Below, piece by piece: positions 11,223-19,222 of a stretch of DNA of 64,000 nt. Made by a program: the position numbers and the translations under genes. A model generated the notes under the pieces. The model was not told the origin of the DNA. It did not search any database and saw only the letters and a list, made by a program, of their open reading frames with translations. Numbering within the stretch: the stretch's first letter is position 1; every line of letters starts with the position of its first letter. This DNA is from CAVSSX01 sp963730735 (lineage in GTDB: Bacteria; Actinomycetota; Acidimicrobiia; Acidimicrobiales; RAAP-2), in assembly GCA_963730735.1 (NCBI GenBank), contig CAVSSX010000007.1:248001-312000 (forward strand), given 5' to 3'.

Positions 11223-11292
11223 GAGACCTCCTTCGGCGTTCCAGCCCCGCTCACGGGTGCCGGTCGCCTAGAGCGATCGGAACTTCAGACGC

Positions 11293-11778
11293 TCAGAGCA
11301 TACCCACGAGGGTCACGTCGCCACCAGCGTCGGCCAGCCGCGTCTCGTCGACCAACTCCGGGGCCAGGTCCCGCAACGGGGCCAGGACGAACCGCCGTTC
11401 CCACATGCGGGGGTGCGGCACCACCAGGTCGGGCTCGTCGACCACCAGGTCGCCGACCAGCAGCACGTCGGCGTCGAGGGTCCGGGGCCCGTGGCGGACC
11501 GTACGGACCCGGGCGGCGTCCTGCTCCAGCGCCTGGCACCGCTCGAGCAGTCGATGGGGGCTGTCGACGGTGCGCAGCTCCACCACGAGGTTCAGGTAGG
11601 GACCCTGGCCGGCCGGGCCACCGACCGGTTCGGTCTCGTAGAGCGGGGAGACGGCGACCACGTCCCCGGCCGCCTCGAGCGTGGCCACCGCCCGGCGGAG
11701 ATACCCGGCCCGGTCGCCGAGATTGGTCCCGAGCCCGAGGAACGCCCGGACGCCGGGCTGGTCGACCGCTCCGCTCAC
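11293..11778 (-). CDS. folK: 6-hydroxymethyl-dihydropterin pyrophosphokinase
   Basis: Transfers pyrophosphate from ATP to 6-hydroxymethyl-7,8-dihydropterin in folate synthesis. The 161-residue protein has LGLGTNLGDR (14-23) and the HPPK signature RHGPRTLDAD (95-104), followed by VPHPRMWERRFVL. The start was set to GTG at 11778 because, once the folB frameshift upstream is corrected, the folB TGA overlaps this codon by four bases (GTGA). As printed, the folB frame runs straight into folK without a stop, which should not be read as a fusion. It lies third in the folP-folB-folK order typical of actinobacteria. Confidence 0.93.
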   Translation of the reverse strand: MSGAVDQPGVRAFLGLGTNLGDRAGYLRRAVATLEAAGDVVAVSPLYETEPVGGPAGQGPYLNLVVELRTVDSPHRLLERCQALEQDAARVRTVRHGPRTLDADVLLVGDLVVDEPDLVVPHPRMWERRFVLAPLRDLAPELVDETRLADAGGDVTLVGML

Positions 11779-12150
11779 CGGCCCTCGGCCCGCCGCAGCA
11801 CCCGGACGCCGGTCGAGCCCACGTCGAGCCCGATGGGTGGCCGGAGCTTGTGCAGCGTGACCTCGACCGCCCGCACCCGGGTGTCGGCGTCGAGCACCGA
11901 GGTGGCGACGGTCTGCGGCCAGGGCCTCGAGGAGCTGGAACGACCGGTCGCGCACCACGGCCGCCGCCCGCTCCACCAGGTCCCCGTAGTCGACGGTGTC
12001 GGCCAGCTCGTCGCTCGAGCCCGCCGCGGTCAGGTCGACCCAGACATCGAGGTCGAGGGCGAACGGCTGGGCCCGCTGGCGCTCCTCGGGTAGCACGCCG
12101 TGGACCCCGACCACCCGCAGGTCCCGGATCTCGATCCGGTCGCCGTCCAT
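11775..12150 (-). CDS. folB: Dihydroneopterin aldolase, frameshifted as printed
   Basis: Converts dihydroneopterin to 6-hydroxymethyl-dihydropterin. The first 80 codons read IEIRDLRVVGVHGVLPEER and continue to SFQLLEALA, a normal FolB beginning. The second half (QTVATSVLDADTRV, then the conserved LHKLRPP with the catalytic-region Lys, ending VRVLRRAEGR) lies in another frame, joined near 11917. Inserting GC there (GCCGCGCAG) restores one frame of about 124 residues, the usual FolB length, and a stop that overlaps folK by four bases. Because the rest of the gene is intact, a sequence error is likelier than a pseudogene. The start ATG is 15 bases after the preceding stop. Confidence 0.85.
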
Positions 12151-12165
12151 CGAGCGCTCCGGGCC

Positions 12166-12678
12166 CTAGCGCTTGGCCGTCGGCGGCATCCCGTCGACCG
12201 AGACCACGAGCTGGCGCCCGGTCGAGCCCATCTGGTGCCCGACGACCGCCTCCACCAGGGCCACCGCCTGGGGGCCGGTCTCGAGGCGGCCCGACCAGAC
12301 GAGGAACCCGGCCACCACGCCCATCACCCGGTCGCCCAGCTCGTCCTGGTGCACCAGCAGACGTTGTCCCTGGCCGAGCGAGGTCTCGAGGTCCTGGTAG
12401 CACTCGAGCAGGGCCGCCCGGGGATCGGCGGCCGGGGGGATGGGGTAGTGGGCCCAGGCCATGCCCTCGTCGTCGTAGGCGTGGAGGTTGTGGGGCGAGG
12501 GCAGCAGCGAGACGACCCGGTCGAACCCCTGGACCCGGAGCCAGATGATCTCCTCCTGGCGGCGCACGCGACGGTGGTTGGGCGAGAACCCGCCCGGTCG
12601 CTCACTGACGGCCAGGCGGTCGCGGATGACCCAGGTGAAATTGCGTGGCGGGATCCCGGCCGCCCACTTGCCCTTCAC
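12166..12678 (-). CDS. Dual-specificity-phosphatase-like protein lacking the catalytic cysteine
   Basis: The 170-residue protein looks like a DSP/tyrosine-phosphatase fold: NFTWVIRDRLAVSERPG at the start, a strand VVSLLPSP near the general-acid loop, and a P-loop position reading VHQDELGDR before the helix MGVVAGFLVWSG. The P-loop keeps the His and the Arg of HCX5R at exact spacing (H-Q-X5-R) but has Gln where the nucleophilic Cys should be. Catalysis by the standard mechanism is therefore not expected. It may bind a phosphorylated ligand or act as a scaffold. The GTG overlaps the folP TGA by four bases and folB starts 15 bases after its stop, so it is translated with the folate enzymes. The link to folate metabolism is inferred from this position only. 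Confidence 0.75.
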   Translation of the reverse strand: MKGKWAAGIPPRNFTWVIRDRLAVSERPGGFSPNHRRVRRQEEIIWLRVQGFDRVVSLLPSPHNLHAYDDEGMAWAHYPIPPAADPRAALLECYQDLETSLGQGQRLLVHQDELGDRVMGVVAGFLVWSGRLETGPQAVALVEAVVGHQMGSTGRQLVVSVDGMPPTAKR

Positions 12679-13520
12679 GACGTCGGCGCTCCTGCCCCCA
12701 CCGGGGTCCGGTGGCCGCGGGCTTCCGGCCCGACCAGGGCGGCGGCGACGACCGTCGGGGCCACGTCGTGCACCCGGACCATCCCCGCCCCCTCGTTCAT
12801 GGCCCACACCGCCGTGGCCAGCGAGCCCTCGAGGCGCTCCTCGACCGGCAGCACGGCACCGCCGGCGGCCAACGTGCCGAGCGAGCTCTTGCGGCTGGTC
12901 CCCACCAGGACCCGGTGCCCGGCCTCGGTGGCTGCGCCCACCAGGTCACCCAGGTGGGACAGCAGCGACAGGTTGTGGGCCGGGGTCTTGCCGAACCCGA
13001 TGCCCGGGTCCACCCAGACGTCACCCACGCCGGCCGCCGACGCCCGCCGGCCCTGCTCGGCCAGGTAGCCGAACACCTCGGCCACCACGTCGTCGTAGGC
13101 CGGGGCGCGTTGCATGTCGCCCGGCGTGCCCTGCATGTGCATGGCCACCCACCCGGTCCCGAGCTCGGCGGCCACCGGCCACAGCTCCCCGGAGATGTCG
13201 TTCAGCAGAGTGGCCCCGGCCCGCACGGCCGCTCGGGCGACCGCCGGTTTCACCGTGTCGACCGACACCCGGACCTCCCCGGCCAGGGCCTCGATCACCG
13301 GGAGGATCCGTCGCAGCTCCTCGTCGGGGTCGACCGGCGTGGCCCCGGGGCGGCTGGACTCGCCGCCCACGTCGACGACATCGGCCCCCTCGGCCACCAT
13401 CTCGCGCCCTCGGGCCACGGCCGCCTCGGCCGACAGGTACCGACCGCCGTCGTAGAAGGAGTCCGGCGTGACGTTGAGCACCCCCATCACCATCGGACGG
13501 GCGTCGGGATGGCCGGGCAT
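12675..13520 (-). CDS. folP: Dihydropteroate synthase
   Basis: Condenses 6-hydroxymethyl-dihydropterin pyrophosphate with p-aminobenzoate; this is the sulfonamide target. The 281-residue TIM barrel shows NVTPDSF (16-22), GGESSRPG (52-59), HMQGTP (128-133), DPGIGFGK (171-178) and GTSRKS (207-212), all expected pterin- and sulfonamide-site elements. The ATG at 13520 has no Shine-Dalgarno, but a TACGCT -10 box ends seven bases upstream, so it may start a leaderless mRNA covering folP to coaX. folE lies 116 bases upstream in the same direction. Confidence 0.96.
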   Translation of the reverse strand: MPGHPDARPMVMGVLNVTPDSFYDGGRYLSAEAAVARGREMVAEGADVVDVGGESSRPGATPVDPDEELRRILPVIEALAGEVRVSVDTVKPAVARAAVRAGATLLNDISGELWPVAAELGTGWVAMHMQGTPGDMQRAPAYDDVVAEVFGYLAEQGRRASAAGVGDVWVDPGIGFGKTPAHNLSLLSHLGDLVGAATEAGHRVLVGTSRKSSLGTLAAGGAVLPVEERLEGSLATAVWAMNEGAGMVRVHDVAPTVVAAALVGPEARGHRTPVGAGAPTS

Positions 13521-13527
13521 GGCGGTC

Positions 13528-13533
13528 AGCGTA
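13528..13533 (-). promoter_or_regulatory. -10 box TACGCT of a leaderless folP promoter
   Basis: TACGCT on the minus strand ends seven bases before the folP ATG, inside the 116-base gap between folE and folP. It suggests an internal promoter for the folP-to-coaX run. Confidence 0.5.
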
Positions 13534-13636
13534 GGCCACCCGGGCCGGGGCGCGACCCGAGATCGGGCCGGTCATCGGGCTCCCGACGACGCCGAGCGGC
13601 TCGTTCCGGGGCCGCCCCGACGCCCGCTCGGGGGAC

Positions 13637-14206
13637 TCAGCGACCGTGGACGAACTGCATGGCCTCGGCCCGGGTGGCGGCGTCGGAGCGGAAGAGGCCC
13701 CGGACCGAGGAGGTCACCGTCATCGTGCCGGGCTTCTTGACGCCCCGCATCGACATGCACAGGTGCTCGGCCTCGACCACCACCAGGACACCCCGGGGAT
13801 GCAGTACCTCTTCGATCGCCTCGGCGATCTGGGTGGTCATGCGCTCTTGGACCTGGAGCCGGCGGGCGTAGCCGTCGACCAGGCGGGCCAGCTTGGACAA
13901 CCCGGTGATCCGCCCGTCCTCGGCCGGGATGTAGGCCACGTGGGCCCGGCCGATGAACGGGATCATGTGGTGCTCGCACAGCGAGGCGAAGGGGATGTCG
14001 CGGACCATGACCATCTCGTCGTGGTCGGCGGCGAAGGTCACCGTCAGGTGGCGGCGGGGATCCTCGTTCAGCCCCGAGAACAGCTCCTCGTACATCGCCG
14101 CCACCCGGCGGGGCGTGTCGAGGAGGCCGTCGCGCTCGGGATCCTCGCCGATGGCGGCGAGGATCTCGCTCACGGCCCTGCTCACCCGCTCGGTGTCCAC
14201 ACTCAC
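13637..14206 (-). CDS. folE: GTP cyclohydrolase I
   Basis: Opens GTP to dihydroneopterin triphosphate, the entry step of folate synthesis. The 189-residue protein carries the zinc-binding CEHH (77-80) and Cys150 in EHLCM, GLSKLARLVD (102-111) and the signature MRGVKKPGTMT. The GTG at 14206 was chosen because GAGGAG lies 5-10 bases upstream and it follows the hpt stop by ten bases. A longer in-frame reading overlaps hpt and is not needed. It is the first folate gene of the run. In Mycobacterium ftsH lies between hpt and folE, but here nothing does. Confidence 0.95.
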   Translation of the reverse strand: MSVDTERVSRAVSEILAAIGEDPERDGLLDTPRRVAAMYEELFSGLNEDPRRHLTVTFAADHDEMVMVRDIPFASLCEHHMIPFIGRAHVAYIPAEDGRITGLSKLARLVDGYARRLQVQERMTTQIAEAIEEVLHPRGVLVVVEAEHLCMSMRGVKKPGTMTVTSSVRGLFRSDAATRAEAMQFVHGR

Positions 14207-14216
14207 GCTGTGCTCC

Positions 14217-14792
14217 TCATCTCCCGGTTGCGTCACCGGCGCCCGGGACGCTCGGCCCGTCGGTCGTCGCCTCGGGCTCCCCGAGGTAGACGTGGACCCC
14301 ACCCAGGTTCCGGTAGCGCTCGCCGACGTCGAGGCCGTACCCAACCACAAACTCCGCCGGGATGGAAAATCCCACGTACCGCAGGTCCAGGTCGACCCGC
14401 TGTTCGCCCTCCTTCACCAGCAGCGCGCAGACCTCCACGCTCGCCGGCCGTCGGGCCTGGAGGTAGCGCCGCAGGTAGTTGAGGGTGAGCCCGCTGTCGA
14501 TGATGTCCTCCACCACCAGGACGTGGCGGTCGGTCAGCTCGGCGTCGAGGTCCTTCACGATCCGCACCACCCCCGACGTCCGGGTGGCGCTGCCGTAGGA
14601 CGAGACGGCCATGAAGTCGACGTCGACCGGGAGCTCGATCTTCCGGCACAGATCGCTCATGAAGATCATGGCGCCCTTCAGCACCCCGACCAGCAACGGC
14701 GGCTTCCCGGCGTAGTCGGCGGTGATCTGCGCCCCGAGCTCGGCCACCCGCTCGGCCAGCGCCTCGGCGGTCACCAGGGCCGGCCCGACCAC
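14217..14792 (-). CDS. hpt: Hypoxanthine phosphoribosyltransferase
   Basis: Salvages hypoxanthine and guanine to IMP and GMP using PRPP. The 191-residue protein has the PRPP-binding motif VVEDIIDSGLTL (93-104), VGVLKGAMIF (35-44) and the C-terminal YVGFSIPAEFVVGYG region of the family. The GTG at 14792 is the first start after an in-frame stop. The gene follows tilS closely, the tilS-hpt order shared with Mycobacterium and Bacillus, and precedes folE by ten bases. The assignment is firm. Confidence 0.95.
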   Translation of the reverse strand: MVGPALVTAEALAERVAELGAQITADYAGKPPLLVGVLKGAMIFMSDLCRKIELPVDVDFMAVSSYGSATRTSGVVRIVKDLDAELTDRHVLVVEDIIDSGLTLNYLRRYLQARRPASVEVCALLVKEGEQRVDLDLRYVGFSIPAEFVVGYGLDVGERYRNLGGVHVYLGEPEATTDGPSVPGAGDATGR

Positions 14793-14831
14793 CGGCGACG
14801 ACCAGGCGGCCGGCGACGCCGTCCGGGGAGG

Positions 14832-15837
14832 TCACCGGCGAGACCTTACCTGGCGACCCGCCCCCGGCCGACCTGGTCGCCCCCGACCCCAGGGTCACCT
14901 CGAGGCGGCCGCCCCGCCGACCGATCCGGGTGCCGCCGGCCAGCTCGGTGGCCCGCACCGACCCGTCGGCCACGTCGAGCACCCGGTGCACCTCGGCCAG
15001 CGACGGGGGGTGCCGGTCGGCCGGGCCACCGGGGCCGCCGGTCGGCCCGGTGGCCCCGACCGATCGCAGCCAGGTCCGGACGGCCCGCCGGGCCAGGGGC
15101 GGCGGGGCGGCGGCCAGCACCCGGGCGTCGGTCGGCTCGGGGACGGCGGCGGCGGCCAGGGCGTCGAGCAGCGTCGCCTCGTCGCGGGCGACGCGCGCCT
15201 GTCGGGCGAGGATGGGGACCGGGTCGCGGCCGGCCAGGGCCGCGCAGAGCGGCAGGAGCTCGTGGCGGACCCGGTTGCGCAGGAACCGGGGGTCCTCGTT
15301 GCTCGGGTCCTCGAACCACGAGAGGCCGAGGGCGTGGCAGACCGCCCGGGTCTCGTGACGCCGCAGGTCGAGCAACGGGTGGGTCGGGCCCGGGGCCATG
15401 CCGGCCTGCCCGTCGAGGCCGGCGCCCCGCAGCACGTTCAACAGCACCGTCTCGGCCTGGTCGTCCATGGTGTGTCCGGTGGCCGTGCCCGGGCCGAGCA
15501 CGGCGAACCGGGCCGACCGGGCCCGGGCCTCGAGGTTCGGGCCGGGGGCCACGACGACCCGCTCGGCCCGGAAGGCCGCCCCCAGACGTTGGGCGGCGTC
15601 GGCCACCCGCTCGGCCTCCGACGCCGACCCGGGCCGCAGTCCGTGGTCCACGTGCACGGCCGTGGCCCGACAGCCGGCCGCCACCGCCAGGACCAGCAGG
15701 GCCAGGGAGTCCGGACCGCCGGAGACGGCGCAGGTGACCTCGGACCCGGCCTGCGCAAAGGTGCACCGGTCGACCAGGGAACGCAGCGCCGGCGAGCGGA
15801 GCGCCTCGGTCGGGGTCGTCGACGGGCCGGGGCTCAC
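14832..15837 (-). CDS. tilS: tRNA(Ile)-lysidine synthetase, frameshifted near its 3' end
   Basis: Puts lysine on C34 of the tRNA-Ile CAU anticodon, so it reads AUA. The N-terminal PP-loop domain has SGGPDS (39-44), followed by VHVDHGLRPGS, GHTMDDQAETVLLN and FLRNRVRHELLP, the usual TilS series. As printed the frame has no stop and overlaps the whole of hpt. Restoring one CG in GGGGGCGACC near 14864 lets the protein end at a TGA (14832-14834) after about 335 residues, close to the mycobacterial length. The exact C-terminus is therefore inferred. The GTG start overlaps the metallopeptidase TGA by four bases. Confidence 0.88.
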
Positions 15838-16994
15838 CCGAGGAGGGCGGGCCCCCGCGGGGTGCCCGGGCCCCCGACGCCGATGCGCTCGACCCACAGG
15901 CTCGGCGTCCGGATCTCGGTCAGGGTCGGCAGCCACTCCGGTCCTCGCCACACCCGGTCGAGCAGGTCGGTGCCACCGGCCCGCTCGACGGCGTTGACGA
16001 ACTCCTCGCCCTCGGCGTACTGGCGCAGCTTGGCTTCGAGCCCCAGCACCTGGTGCAGGAGCTTGACCGGACCGCGCACCTGTTGGCGCCGCTCGTGCAG
16101 GATCCGGCTGAAGCGGGCGGCGCCGGGGATGGCCGCCGCCCCGGCCCGGTCCATGGTGACGTCGCCGTGCCCCTCGAGCAGGCTCATGAGCGCCTGGATG
16201 CCCCGCAGGACCTCGAGCTGCTCGGGCCCGGCCACCAGGCCGAGTACCCCGGCGTCACTGAGCGGGTTCCGGCCGGCCCGCAGCTCGTCGGTCGCCCGTC
16301 GCACGGCGTCGGCCAGATGGCGGGGATCGGCCAGGTTGGGCTCGAGGCCCCGGTCGATCAACGACACGAAATGGCCCCGCAGCCAGGGCACGGCCGTGAA
16401 CTGGCAACGATGCGTGACCTCGTGGATGGCCAGCCACAGGCGGAACTGGTCCGGGGGGAAGCCGTGGCGCTCCTCGAGGGCGACGATATTGGGGCCGACG
16501 AAGTACACCAGGTCCTGGTCGTCGGCGGCCTCGTCGGTGAGCAGCAGGTCGTACTGGCCGAGGACCCGGGTCGCCATGTACGCCAGCACGGCCCCGAGCT
16601 CCACCCCGCCGGCCGAGCGGCTCAACCCGGCCAGGGGTGCGCCCAGGCGGGGGGCCAATCCGGCCAGCTGGCCCCGGCGCTCGGTGGCGAACCGCTCGAG
16701 CGCCGGTCCCACCAGCCGCTGGATGGACGCCACGTTGGCCTCGACCCAGCCCTGGCGATCGGTGACCCGGGCCCGGGCCGGACCGGTGGTCGGCCGCAAC
16801 CCGGTCGCCGAGATCACCAACGCTTCGGCCTTCGCCGTCAGCTCGTCGAACTGGGCCTGCAGCGCCCCGTGGTCGTAGTGGGCCGGCGGGCGCCGTCGCG
16901 ACACCATCCAGGCCGAGGTGCGGCGGGCCAGGTCCCAGTCGACGGCGCCGGGCGTCGCCGGGGAGTCGGCGGGTGGACGGCCGGTGTCGTTCAC
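15834..16994 (-). CDS. Zincin-like metallopeptidase of the actinobacterial DUF2342 type
   Basis: The 386-residue protein carries a zinc-protease HEXXH motif, HEVTH (191-195), in the context LAIHEVTHRCQF, and the flanking regions (VLGQYDLLLTD, YFVGPNI, a long helical C-terminal half) that mark the family annotated in databases as 'coenzyme F420 biosynthesis associated' or DUF2342. The true substrate of the family is unknown to me, and the F420 label is an association only. The same gene sits beside tilS in Mycobacterium (Rv3626c, from memory). GTG start three bases after the rsrA stop. No signal peptide is visible, so it is probably cytosolic. Confidence 0.85.
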   Translation of the reverse strand: MNDTGRPPADSPATPGAVDWDLARRTSAWMVSRRRPPAHYDHGALQAQFDELTAKAEALVISATGLRPTTGPARARVTDRQGWVEANVASIQRLVGPALERFATERRGQLAGLAPRLGAPLAGLSRSAGGVELGAVLAYMATRVLGQYDLLLTDEAADDQDLVYFVGPNIVALEERHGFPPDQFRLWLAIHEVTHRCQFTAVPWLRGHFVSLIDRGLEPNLADPRHLADAVRRATDELRAGRNPLSDAGVLGLVAGPEQLEVLRGIQALMSLLEGHGDVTMDRAGAAAIPGAARFSRILHERRQQVRGPVKLLHQVLGLEAKLRQYAEGEEFVNAVERAGGTDLLDRVWRGPEWLPTLTEIRTPSLWVERIGVGGPGTPRGPALLG

Positions 16995-16997
16995 CGG

Positions 16998-17306
16998 CTA
17001 GGAGGCGTGCGTCCGGCCGCCGCTGTCGCCGGCGTGACCTCGACGCTCCTCGTCGATGGCGGTGGCGATCCGCGAGATCAGTGACTCCGGCACGTGGTCC
17101 CGGCAGCGGTTGGCGATCACCACCCGGAGTTCGGCCTCGAACTCGACGGCGCCGTGGCACGAGCCGCAGCCGTCGAGGTGGTGGGCGATCTCCGAGCGTC
17201 GCTCCTCGGTCAGTTCGCCGTCGAGGTAGTGGTAGAGCTGATGGATCGCCTCGTCGCAATCGAGCCCGTCGGCCCCACAGCCGTCCGCTGCTACGTCGTC
17301 GCCCAC
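16998..17306 (-). CDS. rsrA: Zinc anti-sigma factor of the RsrA/RshA type
   Basis: Binds and inactivates its SigR-type sigma factor until disulfide stress oxidises it. The 102-residue protein has the redox-sensing H-X3-C-X2-C motif (His43, Cys47, Cys50) and an extra upstream Cys17, which form the zinc site in this family. It follows the sigma gene by 14 bases with a strong GGGAGG Shine-Dalgarno sequence, the standard sigR-rsrA arrangement. Mycothiol-system annotation fits an actinobacterium. The metallopeptidase gene starts three bases downstream and is presumably co-transcribed. Confidence 0.9.
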   Translation of the reverse strand: MGDDVAADGCGADGLDCDEAIHQLYHYLDGELTEERRSEIAHHLDGCGSCHGAVEFEAELRVVIANRCRDHVPESLISRIATAIDEERRGHAGDSGGRTHAS

Positions 17307-17320
17307 GTCACCACCTCCCT

Positions 17321-17905
17321 TCAGTCCGCCGGGACCGGGGAGCTGCCCACCAGCCCCCGTGCCGCTCCATATTCGTGCAACGCCTTCTGGAGGGCCCTTC
17401 TTCCCCGGTGGATCCGGCTCATCACCGTGCCGATGGGCACATCGGTGATGTCGGCGATCTCCTTGTAGGAGAAACCCTCGACGTCGGCCAGGAGCACGGC
17501 CATCCGGAACGTGTCGGGCAGGGACTCGAGCGCCGACTTCACCTGGTCGTCGGTCACCGAGTCGAGGGCGACGTCCTCGGCGCTCCGTCCGAGGCCGGCG
17601 TTGGTCCCCGACGGGGTCAGCCGGTGGTAGAGGTAGAGGTCCTCCACGTCGTCCACGTCGGAGATCTCGGGCCGCCGCTTGGCCGCCCGGTAGGTGTTGA
17701 TGTAGGTGTTGGTCAGGATCCGGTAGAGCCAGGCCCGCAGGTTGGTCCCTTCGGTGAAGCTCCCGAAGGCCCGGTAGGCCTTGAGGTAGGTCTCCTGCAC
17801 GAGGTCCTCGGCGTCGGACGGGTTCCGGGTCATCCGCAGCGCCGCGCTGTACAGCGCCGGCATGTGCTCCATCGCCAGTTCGCTGAACGCCGCCTGATCG
17901 GCCAT
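17321..17905 (-). CDS. sigR: ECF sigma factor of the SigR/SigH (disulfide-stress) group
   Basis: Directs RNA polymerase to thiol-oxidative-stress genes such as thioredoxin. The 194-residue protein has sigma region 2 (AEDLVQETYLKAYRAFGSF, then LRAWLYRIL) and region 4 (VLLADVEGFSYKEIADIT, then GTVMSRIHRGRRAL). The rsrA-type gene immediately downstream supports the group. A matching promoter (GGAAC-N18-GTT) lies before trxA at 60739, 43 kb away in the same window. No such site was seen before sigR itself, which has a leaderless-type TAGGGT box instead. Confidence 0.93.
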   Translation of the reverse strand: MADQAAFSELAMEHMPALYSAALRMTRNPSDAEDLVQETYLKAYRAFGSFTEGTNLRAWLYRILTNTYINTYRAAKRRPEISDVDDVEDLYLYHRLTPSGTNAGLGRSAEDVALDSVTDDQVKSALESLPDTFRMAVLLADVEGFSYKEIADITDVPIGTVMSRIHRGRRALQKALHEYGAARGLVGSSPVPAD

Positions 17906-17911
17906 GGCTGC

Positions 17912-17917
17912 ACCCTA
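17912..17917 (-). promoter_or_regulatory. -10 box TAGGGT of a leaderless sigR promoter
   Basis: TAGGGT on the minus strand ends six bases before the sigR ATG. No Shine-Dalgarno sequence is present. Autoregulation by SigR is not evident at this site. Confidence 0.5.
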
Positions 17918-17976
17918 TCGGCGTGCCGGGCCGCCAACGAGCCGGGGCCCTGCGGCCACCCCCGCCATAAAGACGA

Positions 17977-18003
17977 CTAACATGGTCAGGTATAGTGAGT
18001 TAG
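17977..18003 (+). promoter_or_regulatory. Cysteine dioxygenase promoter with inverted repeat
   Basis: TATAGT (17991-17996) is a good -10 box with a start about 37 bases before the GTG at 18040 and a GAGGAAGGA ribosome site in between. An inverted repeat CTAAC (17977-17981) / GTTAG (17999-18003) brackets the -10 box, a natural place for a repressor to bind. The -35 is weak, which would suit a regulated promoter. The regulator is unknown. Confidence 0.45.
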
Positions 18004-18039
18004 CAGTCAAACAGCGGCTGCACATGAGGAAGGACCGCC

Positions 18040-18588
18040 GTGACCATCGTCGAGCAACGGACGCCGACCACCACACTGTGGCAGCCGCCGACCCCCGTCG
18101 ACCTGCGGCCGATGTTGACCTCCGAGCGCCGGTCGCCGGTCGAGTTGCTCCGCCTGGCCCAGGACCGGGCCGAGGAGGCGCTGGCCTGGCACGAGAGCTT
18201 GGCCCAGCCGCTGGCCGAGCGGGCCTACGAGCTGGTCGAATGGAACGACGACCACGAGATCTGGGTGATCCACTGGCCGGTCGGCGGCCACCTCGAGCTG
18301 CACGACCACGGCGGCTCGTGCGGGGCATTCTGGGTGGTGGCCGGGACGCTGCAGGAGACCTCGGTGAACGGGCGGGGTTCGTTGCAGCACCACGACCTCA
18401 CCGCCGGCGGCGGCGCCGCCTTCGGTCCGCGCTACGTTCACGATGTGCGCAACGACGCCGGATCGATCGCCACCAGTGTCCACGCCTACTCCCCGCCACT
18501 GGCGGCCATGAACTTCTACGAGCACTCGGGGTCCACGCTCACCCGCACCCGGTCCGAGGACCGCAGCGACCCGACGTGGGCGCCCTGA
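18040..18588 (+). CDS. Cysteine dioxygenase (cupin)
   Basis: Oxidises L-cysteine to cysteine sulfinate with O2 and non-haem iron. The 182-residue cupin has the iron ligands His88, His90 (HDHGG) and His134 (RYVHDV), and the catalytic Ser146-X-His148-X-Tyr150 triad (SVHAY) characteristic of type I cysteine dioxygenase. GTG start after GAGGAAGGA. A rhodanese gene follows after 22 bases, so the pair probably handles sulfur from cysteine catabolism. The family could also include other thiol dioxygenases such as 3-mercaptopropionate dioxygenase, so substrate choice is inferred. Confidence 0.88.
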   Translation: MTIVEQRTPTTTLWQPPTPVDLRPMLTSERRSPVELLRLAQDRAEEALAWHESLAQPLAERAYELVEWNDDHEIWVIHWPVGGHLELHDHGGSCGAFWVVAGTLQETSVNGRGSLQHHDLTAGGGAAFGPRYVHDVRNDAGSIATSVHAYSPPLAAMNFYEHSGSTLTRTRSEDRSDPTWAP

Positions 18589-18610
18589 GTCGGATCGGGC
18601 GACCGGGCCG

Positions 18611-19222
18611 GTGAGCGCCATCGAGCGCGAGCTGGCGACGGCCCGCCAGGGGCTCGAGCGCGTCGACCCCGAGCAGGCAGCGGCCCTGCACGCCCGGGGC
18701 GGTCTCCTGGTCGACATCCGACCGGCCGCCCAGCGGGCCGAGTTCGGTGGCATCCCCGAGGCCGTCGTCATCGAGCGCAACGTGCTCGAGTGGCGGCTCG
18801 ACCCGACCAGCCCCGACAAGCTGCCGATCGCCCCGACGCCGGACCAGCCGGTGGTGGTCATCTGCCAAGAGGGCTACGCCTCGAGCTTGGCCGCGGCCAG
18901 CCTCCAGGCGCTCGGGCTGCGGGGGGCCACCGATCTCGACGGCGGGTTCGCCGCCTGGAAGGCCGCCGGTCTGTCGGTGACCGAGCCGGAGGACTCCGCC
19001 GGGCTGATCGGCGGGCACACCGGACCCCCTACCGATCCGACCCGGCAACTGATCGGGCTCTCACTGCTCGGCGTTCGGCCCCTGATCGAACGGCGGCCGG
19101 CCGACACCCCCGCCCGACCGGACGACACCGGGCCGGGCGGGGTGCCGTCGACTAGGACAGGCCCTCGGCCTTCAGCCAGTTCTGGGCGACCGTCGCCGGC
19201 GCTTCCTTCTGCGAGCCGGTGA
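18611..19222 (+). CDS. Rhodanese-like sulfurtransferase
   Basis: Single rhodanese domain in the first 120 residues: LLVDIRPAAQRAEFGGI, then the active-site loop VVVICQEGYASS with Cys85, and DLDGGFAAWKAAGL at the end of the domain. It would move sulfane sulfur between thiols, which fits its position after cysteine dioxygenase. The 80-residue tail is Pro/Arg-rich, has no recognised domain, and its last 71 bases overlap the convergent solute-binding-protein gene. The annotated stop is therefore uncertain, and a frameshift in the tail would allow an earlier end near 19155. Confidence 0.85.
   Translation: MSAIERELATARQGLERVDPEQAAALHARGGLLVDIRPAAQRAEFGGIPEAVVIERNVLEWRLDPTSPDKLPIAPTPDQPVVVICQEGYASSLAAASLQALGLRGATDLDGGFAAWKAAGLSVTEPEDSAGLIGGHTGPPTDPTRQLIGLSLLGVRPLIERRPADTPARPDDTGPGGVPSTRTGPRPSASSGRPSPALPSASR

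Noticed and set aside
11293..12150. FolB-FolK fusion protein
   Set aside because: The continuous frame loses the second half of FolB, including the LHKLRPP motif, which is present in another frame and ends in a GTGA overlap with folK.
14233..15951. TilS extended across the whole of hpt
   Set aside because: The extension has no TilS features and overlaps a complete hpt; one restored CG gives a normal TilS end.
17906..18039. Riboswitch before cysteine dioxygenase
   Set aside because: The leader is only about 37 bases after the predicted start, too short for a known aptamer with an expression platform.
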